Made by a program: the position numbers and the translations under genes
Assembly: GCF_900112065.1 (NCBI RefSeq)
Contig: NZ_FOKE01000001.1
Coordinates: forward strand, 962,627 to 1,026,626
DNA: 64,000 nucleotides
Origin: Cohnella sp. OV330
Lineage (GTDB): Bacteria > Bacillota > Bacilli > Paenibacillales > Paenibacillaceae
Direction of reading: 5' to 3'
Notes under the pieces: generated by a model
The model's input: the letters and a program-made list of their open reading frames with translations, nothing else
Database searches by the model: none
Told to the model about the DNA's origin: nothing
In this document: piece after piece, positions 9,502 through 16,662 of the stretch
Layout of the letters: each line of letters begins with the position of its first letter
Numbering within the stretch: position 1 is the first letter of the stretch

Positions 9502-10485
9502 CTAGAATAAACTTGATCCCGACGAGCGTTTGGCAATGTAGTTGCTGGAGAAGATCAATACGACGGAAATGACGGATTGGATCAAATCGATCGCTGCGGC
9601 ATAGGAAAATCTTCCGTCCCTTAATCCCACCTTGAAGGCATAGGTTTGCACGATCTCCGAGGTCGGGTTGTTGATGCTGTTGCCGAAAAGGAAAGCCTGC
9701 TCGAAGTTGGAACCGACCAATCCGCCGCCCAGTATGCTTCCGATCGTCAGAATGAGCACGACGACGATCGTTCCTTTCATACCTGGAAACGTAATATGGC
9801 GAATTCGAGCCAAGCGGCCGGCGCCGTCGATCTGGGCGGCTTCATAGAGCGAAGGATTGATGCCCGCGATCGCGGCCAGAAAGATAATCGTCCACCAGCC
9901 CATTTCCTTCCAGACGGCGCTCCCCGTCGCAAGTCCCCAGAAGTAGTTAGGGTTCGTCAGGATGTCCAGCGGTTTGTCGATGAATCCAAGCCCCAGCAGC
10001 GCCTTGTTGACGATCCCGACGTCCGTCGACAAGAAGGCAAAAGCAATGCCGACGACAACGACCCACGAAATGAAATGGGGCAAGTAGCTGATCGTTTGGA
10101 CGAATCGCTTGAATCGAACATTTTTGACTTCGTTCAACAGAATGGCCAGCAGGATCGGAGCCGGGAAAGCGAAAAAAACTTTTAGAAGGCTCAATATCAA
10201 CGTATTGCGCACGATCATTCCGAATTGATAATCGTTTACGAACTCATCGAAATGCTTTAGCCCCACCCACTCGCTCGTAAAAATACCCTTTATTCCGGTA
10301 GAGATGGAATACTGCTTAAAGGCCATCAGTATCCCGAACATCGGCGTGTAGGCGAACACCAACAAAAAGATCATGCCGAGTCCGACGAACAGATGCAGCG
10401 TTTTTTGTTTTTTGAATCGCTTCCAAAAATGCGATCGATGTTCTGTTTTTCCTGCCATTCCCGTTGTCTGCGTACCCAGTTCCAT
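9502..10485 (-). CDS. Carbohydrate ABC transporter permease, LplB/YteP type
   Basis: 327 aa with six predicted helices after a hydrophilic N-terminal ~30 residues. The EAA-loop sequence NPSLYEAAQIDGAGRLARIR is clear. It is the first gene of the importer operon, with an AAGGAGG site just before ATG 10485. The 5' region upstream carries a near-consensus cre box. With its partner it forms the membrane channel for an oligosaccharide importer. Confidence 0.95.
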   Translation of the reverse strand: MELGTQTTGMAGKTEHRSHFWKRFKKQKTLHLFVGLGMIFLLVFAYTPMFGILMAFKQYSISTGIKGIFTSEWVGLKHFDEFVNDYQFGMIVRNTLILSLLKVFFAFPAPILLAILLNEVKNVRFKRFVQTISYLPHFISWVVVVGIAFAFLSTDVGIVNKALLGLGFIDKPLDILTNPNYFWGLATGSAVWKEMGWWTIIFLAAIAGINPSLYEAAQIDGAGRLARIRHITFPGMKGTIVVVLILTIGSILGGGLVGSNFEQAFLFGNSINNPTSEIVQTYAFKVGLRDGRFSYAAAIDLIQSVISVVLIFSSNYIAKRSSGSSLF

Positions 10486-10549
10486 ATCGGCGCCTCCTTC
10501 GTATTCAGTGTACCTTCCGAGACAAAGCCGTAGAAAGCCAACGTTCTTA

Positions 10550-10563
10550 AGAAAGCGTTGTCA
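10550..10563 (-). promoter_or_regulatory. Near-consensus cre box upstream of the sugar importer operon
   Basis: On the minus strand the 14-mer TGACAACGCTTTCT matches the Bacillus CcpA operator TGWAARCGYTWNCW at all but one position. It lies 65 bases before the lplB-type start codon. Carbon catabolite repression of this sugar-use operon is inferred; no strong sigma-A promoter was found next to it. Confidence 0.5.
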
Positions 10564-10685
10564 TTTTTGAAGATCGGATGGCAAGGTGCCCGGACAATAG
10601 CATCCCGTTGCCGCCGTTCAAATCGGTTTGCGATCCGCATAGAACGCGGCGATATCGTCCCTCGTACGCTTCCGTTTCCGGACAG

Positions 10686-10728
10686 AAAAAAGATGACCCC
10701 CGACGAATTGAGAATTCCGAGGGTCATC
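10686..10728 (-). terminator. Rho-independent terminator of the ABC export operon
   Basis: A stem GATGACCC/GGGTCATC (10692-10728) with an inner GAATT/AATTC pairing is followed on the minus strand by TTTTTT. It lies 120 bases after the stop of the YhaP-like permease gene and isolates that operon from the sugar importer operon. Confidence 0.85.
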
Positions 10729-10848
10729 TACCGGCCAATGCTAGTGCGGCCTAGTTCTGCTTTGATCATGGATTAAACTGCAGCGACAAGCGGTTTTATT
10801 TCACTCTTCCCTGCTTGGGCACCCACACACACTACAATTTCATTTCAT

Positions 10849-12126
10849 TTACACTTTATACGCCTTCAGCGCCTTGAACACTTCCTTGAACGAAGGCTTC
10901 TTGCCGTACATGAGCACGCCGACGCGGTAAATCTTGGCGGCGAGCCAGCCGATGGCCAGCACGGACACGATCAGGATGCCGACCGACAGAACGATCTCCC
11001 ACCAGGCCGGATCTGCGAGGCCGATGCGCAGGAACAGGATGAACGGCGAGAAAAACGGGATGAACGAGCAGACGGTGATAAATGAGCTGTCTGGATTCGT
11101 CAGGCCGTAGATGGCGATGTAGAAGCCCGCGAGCGACAGCATCGTGACCGGCATCGACGTCTGGCTGAGATCCTCCGTCCGGCTCACGAGCGAGCCGATG
11201 GCGGCGAAGAGCATCGCGTACAGGAAGTAGCCGAGCAGGTACATGACGATCGCGAAAATAATCATCTTGGGCTCGACGCTCGACAGATCGATGCCGAATC
11301 GCTCGAGGGCGCCTTTGTTGTGAGGCAGCGTGAGGTTGATGACCGACGCGCCGACGAGCACGACGAGCTGGAGCAGGCCGACGAGGAAGGTGCCGATGAC
11401 CTTGCCGAACATCTGCTTGAGCGGCGCCACGCTCGTGACGATGATCTCCATGACGCGCGAGCTCTTCTCGGCCGTGATCTCGGTCGCGATCAGCTGGCCG
11501 GTGATCATGACGGACATGAACAGCAGGATCAGGATGGCGTAGGTCAGGCCGATGGCCGTCCCTTGCTCGGCCTCCGTCTTGCCGCCGCCGTCCGCGATCT
11601 GGACGGTATCGAGCTTCACGGGCGCCATCAGCTTGGCGAACTGCTCGTCGGTCAGGTTCGCGTCTCGTACCGCCTGTTGGGTCTTGACGGTCTGCAGTCC
11701 GGCTTGCAGCGCGCCCGAGGTGTCGCTGTCCAGCATTTTCTTGGAGTGGTAGACGACGTCCGGGAAGCCGACTGCTTGATTATCGGTAAAGGTAAGATAG
11801 CCTTTGATCTTGCCGTCGTCGATCGCCTGCTCGAGCGCGGCCGTCTTGTCGGCTTCGGACCCGGACGCCTCGACCGGCACGAGCTGCACCTGCTGCTTTT
11901 CCGCCTGCCCGAACTGCTGCTCCAGTCCCTTGACGATCTCGCCCTGCTCGCCGTTAACATAGCCTACCTTCGCGGCTGAGCCTGGCCCCGTCAGCTTGTC
12001 GATGAAGTACGGCACGTTCGCGCCGACCACGAGGAGCACGCCGAGAATAATCGTCGTTATAATGAAGGATTTGCTGCGGAGCTTGTTCCGCATTGTGAAG
12101 GCAATGACCGTACGCATGCTATTCAT
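10849..12126 (-). CDS. ABC-2 type permease, YhaP/NatB-like
   Basis: About 425 aa. One N-terminal helix (SFIITTIILGVLLVVGANVP), a ~170-residue extracytoplasmic domain, then five or six C-terminal helices: the topology of NatB/YhaP sodium or drug exporters. The ATG at 12126 has GGTAGGTGAG upstream and overlaps the stop of the ATPase gene, so the two are co-translated. It forms an exporter with that ATPase; the substrate is unknown. Confidence 0.9.
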   Translation of the reverse strand: MNSMRTVIAFTMRNKLRSKSFIITTIILGVLLVVGANVPYFIDKLTGPGSAAKVGYVNGEQGEIVKGLEQQFGQAEKQQVQLVPVEASGSEADKTAALEQAIDDGKIKGYLTFTDNQAVGFPDVVYHSKKMLDSDTSGALQAGLQTVKTQQAVRDANLTDEQFAKLMAPVKLDTVQIADGGGKTEAEQGTAIGLTYAILILLFMSVMITGQLIATEITAEKSSRVMEIIVTSVAPLKQMFGKVIGTFLVGLLQLVVLVGASVINLTLPHNKGALERFGIDLSSVEPKMIIFAIVMYLLGYFLYAMLFAAIGSLVSRTEDLSQTSMPVTMLSLAGFYIAIYGLTNPDSSFITVCSFIPFFSPFILFLRIGLADPAWWEIVLSVGILIVSVLAIGWLAAKIYRVGVLMYGKKPSFKEVFKALKAYKV

Positions 12127-13021
12127 GGCTCTCACCTACCGTCTTTATGAAGATTTCGTTCAGGGTCGGCTCCAGCAGTTCGAAGTGTTCGACCGTCGAT
12201 TGCGCCATCGCGTGCTTCAGAATGTCCTGCGCGGCTTCCTTGCGGGAAACGACCAGGTCGTAGCCCCGCTCCGTGCGGGTCGCGGACACGACGCCAGGAA
12301 TCCGGTCCAGTCCGGGGATGTCCTTCTCCGCCCCGATTACGACCTTTTCCCGCGGGAAACGGCTCTTGATCTCGCGGATCGGTCCCTGCAGCACCGGATT
12401 GGACTTGTGCATGATCGTGATGTTGCGGCACAGCTCTTCGACGTGCTCCATCCGGTGGGTCGAGAAGACGATGCTCGCGCCTTCGTCCCGCAGCTCCTTG
12501 ACCGTCGACTTCAGCAGCTCGACGTTGACGGGATCGAGGCCGCTGAACGCCTCGTCCATGATGAGGATGCTCGGCTTGTGAATGACCGCGGCGATGAACT
12601 GGATCTTCTGCTGGTTGCCCTTGGAGAGCTCCTCGACCTTCTTGTTGTAATACTCCGGCACTTGAAACCGGTCGAGCCACCGCTTCAGGTTCGCGTCGGC
12701 ATCCCGGCGCGACATGCCGCGCAGCTGGGCAAGATACAGAATCTGTTCGCTCACCTTGATCTTCGGGTACATGCCCCGCTCCTCCGGCAGGTAGCCCAGC
12801 ATCGAGAGCTGCTCCGTGCTGTAGGTCTTCCCGCGGTAGCGGATGCTGCCTCCGTCCGGGAGAATGAGTCCGAGCACCATGCGCATCGTCGTCGTCTTGC
12901 CCGCGCCGTTCGCGCCGAGCAGGCCGTAAATCTCGCCTTGGGCCACCTCGAAGCTAAGCCCGTTGACGGCGGTTTTGTCCCCGTATTGCTTGAACACCTT
13001 TTCGATTACCAGCGGATTCAT
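12119..13021 (-). CDS. ABC transporter ATPase, YhaQ/NatA-like
   Basis: 300 aa. Walker A is GANGAGKTT, the signature is LSKGNQQK, Walker B is ILIMDEAF and the switch histidine is in STHRMEHVEEL. DEAFSGLDPVN and the extra C-terminal domain of ~80 residues are characteristic of YhaQ-type exporter ATPases. The frame is open far upstream, but translation starts at ATG 13021, which overlaps the previous stop codon as ATGA and has GGAAGGGGG upstream. It partners with the permease that follows. Confidence 0.93.
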   Translation of the reverse strand: MNPLVIEKVFKQYGDKTAVNGLSFEVAQGEIYGLLGANGAGKTTTMRMVLGLILPDGGSIRYRGKTYSTEQLSMLGYLPEERGMYPKIKVSEQILYLAQLRGMSRRDADANLKRWLDRFQVPEYYNKKVEELSKGNQQKIQFIAAVIHKPSILIMDEAFSGLDPVNVELLKSTVKELRDEGASIVFSTHRMEHVEELCRNITIMHKSNPVLQGPIREIKSRFPREKVVIGAEKDIPGLDRIPGVVSATRTERGYDLVVSRKEAAQDILKHAMAQSTVEHFELLEPTLNEIFIKTVGESHE

Positions 13022-13971
13022 CTTCCCGCATCCCCCTTCCGGACTAGACAAGCCATGATCTCTTCCAATTCCATGCGCTGCGAGGACAGGATCCGGTAGC
13101 CTGCCGAGAGGCAGTAAGCTTCCGTCTCCTCCGGCGCGTCGGTCTCGATCCGGCAGATGCCGGGCCCGGACTCCTGCGCCCCCTGGACGCCCGGCGCCTG
13201 CCTCAGGAGCCGCGCCGCGTCCTCCTTGCCGGCCGTCCCGTCCACGCGCTGAACCGCCAGCACCCGCCACGCCTCGAACAGCCGGTCCTTCTCGTACAAC
13301 CCGAGGCAGCGGCCGCGATGCATGAACAGCACGTAGTCCGCGAGCCTGCGCACCTCCTCCGTGATGTGCGTCGCGAAGATCAGCGTACGATCCCCCCGGT
13401 CCATGTAGCGCGTGAGTTCGTCCAGCAGCGACTTCCATGCCGAAGGATCGAGGCCCGACGACGGCTCGTCGAGCAGCAGCAGCTCCGGGTCATGCGCCAT
13501 CGCGACCGCGAGTTCGGCCTTGCGGCGCATGCCCTTCGACAGCTTGCCGAGCTTTTTGGTCCGGTCGGCGTCGAAGCCGCGCATTAGCCGCTCGTACCGT
13601 TCCCAGCTCCAGCGGAGGTACCATAGAGAAGCGAAGCGCGCCTTCTCGTCGGCGGTGAGATGGTTCTCGTACGCATGGGGCAGCTCGGATACGAAGCCGA
13701 TCCGCTCCCTCAGCCGTTCGTCGCTGTCCGGCGCCAGCCGCTGGCCAAGTACCGCCGCCTCTCCTTCAAAGGGCGCCAGCCGGAGCAGCAGCCGCATCAG
13801 CGTGCTCTTGCCGGAGCCGTTCGGACCGACGATGGCGGTCACCATCCCTGCCGGCACGGACAAATCGAGCGGCCCGAGCGCGAACCCGTCGTTCCGGACG
13901 GTCGCCCCCTTCAACGCGACGACGGCGCTGTCCGCCTCCGCATCCGTCAAGCCTTGCATTTCGCGATTCAT
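13018..13971 (-). CDS. ABC transporter ATPase, YtrB-like
   Basis: 317 aa. Walker A GPNGSGKST, signature LSKGMRRKAELA, Walker B LLLLDEPSSGLD, and a switch histidine in FATHITEEVRRL. An ~85-residue C-terminal domain follows. The start codon overlaps the stop of the GntR gene, as in ytrA-ytrB of Bacillus, and the end overlaps the next ATPase start. Its likely membrane partner is the protein encoded at 14418-15143, upstream of the GntR gene; this is inferred from gene order. Confidence 0.9.
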   Translation of the reverse strand: MNREMQGLTDAEADSAVVALKGATVRNDGFALGPLDLSVPAGMVTAIVGPNGSGKSTLMRLLLRLAPFEGEAAVLGQRLAPDSDERLRERIGFVSELPHAYENHLTADEKARFASLWYLRWSWERYERLMRGFDADRTKKLGKLSKGMRRKAELAVAMAHDPELLLLDEPSSGLDPSAWKSLLDELTRYMDRGDRTLIFATHITEEVRRLADYVLFMHRGRCLGLYEKDRLFEAWRVLAVQRVDGTAGKEDAARLLRQAPGVQGAQESGPGICRIETDAPEETEAYCLSAGYRILSSQRMELEEIMACLVRKGDAGR

Positions 13972-14399
13972 TGCGGCCCCCCCTTTTCCCCGTCGGCTTC
14001 CGCACGCTTGCGTTCGTATGCTTCACGCCAGATTCGTTCCATCTCCTCGCGGCTGCACTGCAGCTGCAGTCCGGTCTCGACGGCACGCTCGAACGCCTCG
14101 ACGACGCGCTCGAGCCTGAATTCGTCCCGCGCCGACTGGTCGATGCCCGCTACGAACGTCCCCGTCCCCTGCCTCGTTCGCAGCAGTCCTTCGTTCTCCA
14201 GATCCTGATACACTCTTCGCACCGTGATGGCGCTGCACCTGAGATCCGCCGCGAACTCGCGGATGGACGGGAGCAGCGTGCCCTCCGCCAGCCGGCCGCT
14301 AAGGATAAGGCCGCGCAGCTGGACCTCCACCTGATGGTACAGGGGCTCGGGCCGATTCTCATCGATATGAACGGGTATCCACAAACCGCCTCGCCTCAT
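13968..14399 (-). CDS. GntR-family transcriptional repressor, YtrA subfamily
   Basis: 143 aa. The winged helix occupies residues ~10-80 (LYHQVEVQLRGLILSGRLAE, then LPSIREFAADLRCSAITVRR and the wing GLLRTRQGTGTFVA). The C-terminal part is only ~60 residues, too short for a FadR or HutC effector domain, which fits the YtrA subfamily that often precedes ABC genes. ATG 14399 has a close GGGAGGAA; a TTG five codons later is an alternative. The inverted repeat over the operon promoter at 15164-15191 is its probable operator. Confidence 0.9.
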   Translation of the reverse strand: MRRGGLWIPVHIDENRPEPLYHQVEVQLRGLILSGRLAEGTLLPSIREFAADLRCSAITVRRVYQDLENEGLLRTRQGTGTFVAGIDQSARDEFRLERVVEAFERAVETGLQLQCSREEMERIWREAYERKRAEADGEKGGPQ

Positions 14400-14417
14400 T
14401 TCCTCCCGTTACTTCAT

Positions 14418-15143
14418 TTAAAAGCTGTAGCTTCTGCGCTCCAAACGCTTCACGATCGCCCGCCGCATCCCGTAGAGCGCAAACGCCGCAATCGCGGCGG
14501 CCACGACCGGCAGCAGCACCGGCGCTTCGCGAACCGTATCCAGCAGCTCGCCTACCAGGCTGATCCCCTGCCAAGCCAGGACAGCCACGATCAGTCCGAG
14601 CGCCGGACAAATGGTCATGTACGCCTTGACGTAGGTTTTCCCATCGAAGCCCATCTCCAGGTATAGGTATACCGCGTTCATGACCAGTCCGTAGCAATAC
14701 CAGATCGCCGCGGCCGCCGCCCACTCGCCGGGAGACACCCGGTCTCGAAGCGCGGGAGCGAGCCAGTATTGGCTAATGAAAAAGATCGCGACGACAACGG
14801 CCATCGCCGCCGCCGCCAGCAGCATGCGGGCGCTCGCCATCCGCGCCACGGGGATCGGCATCGTCCGCCAATGCGACAGGCGCTTGGTAAAGACGTCCCC
14901 TCTCCAGTAAGCGAATATCGTGCGGTTCATCGCGCAGCCGAACACGGGAATCGTGAACGTGTACAGCCAGTCCGCCATGCCGCTCATATAGCGGGACATG
15001 TCGCTATTGCTGAATCTATCGTCGACCAACGCGCTGATGATCGTACCGGCGTATAGGGCGAATAAAGCCGTGAACACCAGACCCAGCCAATCGCGCTTGA
15101 ACTCGAATGCCGCCAGCGCCTTCGTCGCGCGCCATCCAGACAT
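14418..15143 (-). CDS. Multi-pass membrane protein, probable ABC-exporter permease subunit
   Basis: 241 aa from ATG 15143, with about six hydrophobic segments and a cytoplasmic N-terminus (GWRATKALAAFEFKRDWLG). It is first in the GntR/ABC operon and is probably the membrane subunit for the YtrB-like ATPase. A longer frame starts at ATG 15164, but that codon lies inside the operator and only a few bases after the predicted transcription start, whereas 15143 has GGGGGCG five bases upstream. No closer family name is recognised. Confidence 0.8.
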   Translation of the reverse strand: MSGWRATKALAAFEFKRDWLGLVFTALFALYAGTIISALVDDRFSNSDMSRYMSGMADWLYTFTIPVFGCAMNRTIFAYWRGDVFTKRLSHWRTMPIPVARMASARMLLAAAAMAVVVAIFFISQYWLAPALRDRVSPGEWAAAAAIWYCYGLVMNAVYLYLEMGFDGKTYVKAYMTICPALGLIVAVLAWQGISLVGELLDTVREAPVLLPVVAAAIAAFALYGMRRAIVKRLERRSYSF

Positions 15144-15163
15144 TTGCTCGCCCCCGTCACTCA

Positions 15164-15191
15164 TACTGTGTGTATATCTTTATACACAGTA
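15164..15191. promoter_or_regulatory. Inverted-repeat operator for the GntR/YtrA-like repressor
   Basis: TACTGTGTGTATA and TATACACAGTA face each other across a short TCTT centre. The repeat covers the -10 and start region of the operon promoter. YtrA-type repressors bind GTGTA/TACAC inverted repeats, so autoregulation is the simple reading. Confidence 0.65.
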
Positions 15192-15217
15192 TAAACACTG
15201 CATGCAAGACGTGTCAA
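15188..15217 (-). promoter_or_regulatory. Sigma-A promoter of the GntR/ABC operon
   Basis: A perfect TTGACA (15212-15217) and TATACT (15188-15193) are separated by 18 bases on the minus strand, immediately upstream of the first gene of the operon and overlapping the operator. Confidence 0.75.
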
Positions 15218-15257
15218 TCCTGAATTTGGAATTCGCTGCCGCAGAGATCGCGCGGAT

Positions 15258-15286
15258 TTGTTGCAACGGGCTTAATCTATTAGAAT
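15258..15286 (+). promoter_or_regulatory. Candidate sigma-A promoter for the pseudouridine synthase gene
   Basis: TTGTTG (15258-15263) and TAGAAT (15281-15286) with 17-base spacing lie 64 bases before the start codon. The -35 box is weak. Confidence 0.4.
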
Positions 15287-15349
15287 AAAGACACTACGCC
15301 CGCCGCGCGGCAGATGCGGACGGGCGCGACGACCGGAGGGAACAACGAT

Positions 15350-16450
15350 ATGAACGGGAAAAACAATCGAGGCGGACGAGGACAGGCCCGCAAGCCGCGG
15401 GCGGAAGGCGGGACGCGGGACGGGAACGGCGGAGCGCAAAGAGGCCGCGACGGCGTTCATGGGAGACCGGGTCGCGGAGGCCGCGGGTCTGAAGCTGCGC
15501 GGCCCGCGCAGGGACGCGCCGGAGGCAAAGCGGCAGCGCCGGCCGGCCGAGCGGGCGAATCGAAGGCCCAGGCCAGCGGGGGCGCGCGCAGCTTCACGGC
15601 TCAGGAGCCGGCCGAGCTGCTGCCCTTCCTGCTCGCCAAGCTGAGCGGCCAGGGACGCAATGCCGTCAAGGCGATCCTCGCCCGCGGTCAAGTGTCCGTC
15701 GACGGCACGACCGTCACCGCGTACAATCATTCGCTTGCGCCGGGCGCCTCCGTCTCCGTCAGTCGTGAACGGATCGAAGAAGTCCCGCCGCTGATCGGCT
15801 TGTCCATCCTGTTCGAGGACGACGACCTGATCGTCGTCACGAAGGAGGCCGGCCTGCTCTCGATCGCTTCGCCGCAGGAGACCGAATTGACCGCCTACCG
15901 GCAGCTCACCGAGCATGTGAGGCGGACGGATCCCCGCAGCCGGATCTTCGTCGTGCACCGGCTCGATCGTGACACCTCGGGCGTCATGATGTTCGCGAAG
16001 CGCGAAGAGATCCAGCAGTCGCTCCAGAACAACTGGCAGGAAGCCGTCACCGAGCGGATCTACGTCGCGCTGGTCGAAGGCCGCGTCGCGCGCGCCGAAG
16101 GCACGGTCTCCTCCTGGCTTAAGGAGAGCAAGACGCTTAAAATGTATTCCAGCCCGTACCCGAACGACGGCCAGCATGCGGTGACGCATTACAGGACGCT
16201 CGAGGCCAAGTCGCAGCTCTCGCTGCTCGAGGTCAAGCTCGAGACCGGCCGCAAAAATCAAATTCGCGTCCACATGCAGGACATCGGCCACCCGGTCGTC
16301 GGCGACAAAAAGTACGGGGCGCGCTCCAAGATCCTCGGCCGCCTCGGGCTGCATGCGAGAGTGCTCGCCTTCATCCACCCTTCGACCGGCGAGGGATTGC
16401 GGTTCGTGACGGATATTCCGAAGGCGTTCGTTAACGCGCTTAAAGATTAA
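15350..16450 (+). CDS. RluA-family RNA pseudouridine synthase
   Basis: 366 aa from ATG 15350, chosen because GGAGGG lies nine bases upstream. The first ~75 residues are a low-complexity Gly/Arg/Ala-rich extension, followed by an S4-like RNA-binding domain (NAVKAILARGQVSVDG) and the RluA catalytic domain. The catalytic aspartate is in the family motif HRLDRDTSGVMMFAK. Near the C-terminus, GRKNQIRVHM and HPVVGDKKYGA are also typical. It converts uridine to pseudouridine in rRNA or tRNA; the exact target cannot be read from sequence. The basic N-terminal extension is unusual for Bacillus RluA proteins. It is followed by its own terminator. Confidence 0.93.
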   Translation: MNGKNNRGGRGQARKPRAEGGTRDGNGGAQRGRDGVHGRPGRGGRGSEAARPAQGRAGGKAAAPAGRAGESKAQASGGARSFTAQEPAELLPFLLAKLSGQGRNAVKAILARGQVSVDGTTVTAYNHSLAPGASVSVSRERIEEVPPLIGLSILFEDDDLIVVTKEAGLLSIASPQETELTAYRQLTEHVRRTDPRSRIFVVHRLDRDTSGVMMFAKREEIQQSLQNNWQEAVTERIYVALVEGRVARAEGTVSSWLKESKTLKMYSSPYPNDGQHAVTHYRTLEAKSQLSLLEVKLETGRKNQIRVHMQDIGHPVVGDKKYGARSKILGRLGLHARVLAFIHPSTGEGLRFVTDIPKAFVNALKD

Positions 16451-16464
16451 CGGTAGAATAATGA

Positions 16465-16494
16465 CCCGTCCGGACAAGCTTCCGGGCGGGTTTT
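16465..16494 (+). terminator. Rho-independent terminator after the pseudouridine synthase gene
   Basis: A CCCGTCCGGA/TCCGGGCGGG stem is followed by TTTT on the plus strand, 15 bases after the stop codon. Confidence 0.8.
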
Positions 16495-16662
16495 CCGCGC
16501 TCTGCCCCGTTTTGCGCCTCTCGTTTTGCGCTTCTAGTTTCGCTCGCACTTCAGGCAATCGGCCGATCCCTCTATTAAGGAAGATGCATTTTTTATACCT
16601 AATGGAATAAATAGGCCTATTCAACGCGCGGTTAACCCGGTAAAATCAGGTTATGTCGATTC

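Larger units (their letters stand above)
10486..10848. other. Intergenic region between two minus-strand operons
   Basis: This 363-base stretch holds the 5' region and cre-like site of the sugar importer operon and the terminator of the upstream ABC export operon. No gene is supported here. Confidence 0.6.

Noticed and set aside
13022..13438. N-terminal extension of the YhaQ-like ATPase frame
   Set aside because: It overlaps the YtrB-like ATPase gene in another frame; the true start at 13021 has a ribosome binding site and an ATGA overlap.
15272..16624. 450-codon minus-strand frame opposite the pseudouridine synthase gene
   Set aside because: It mirrors the RluA-family gene, spans its terminator and has no family features.
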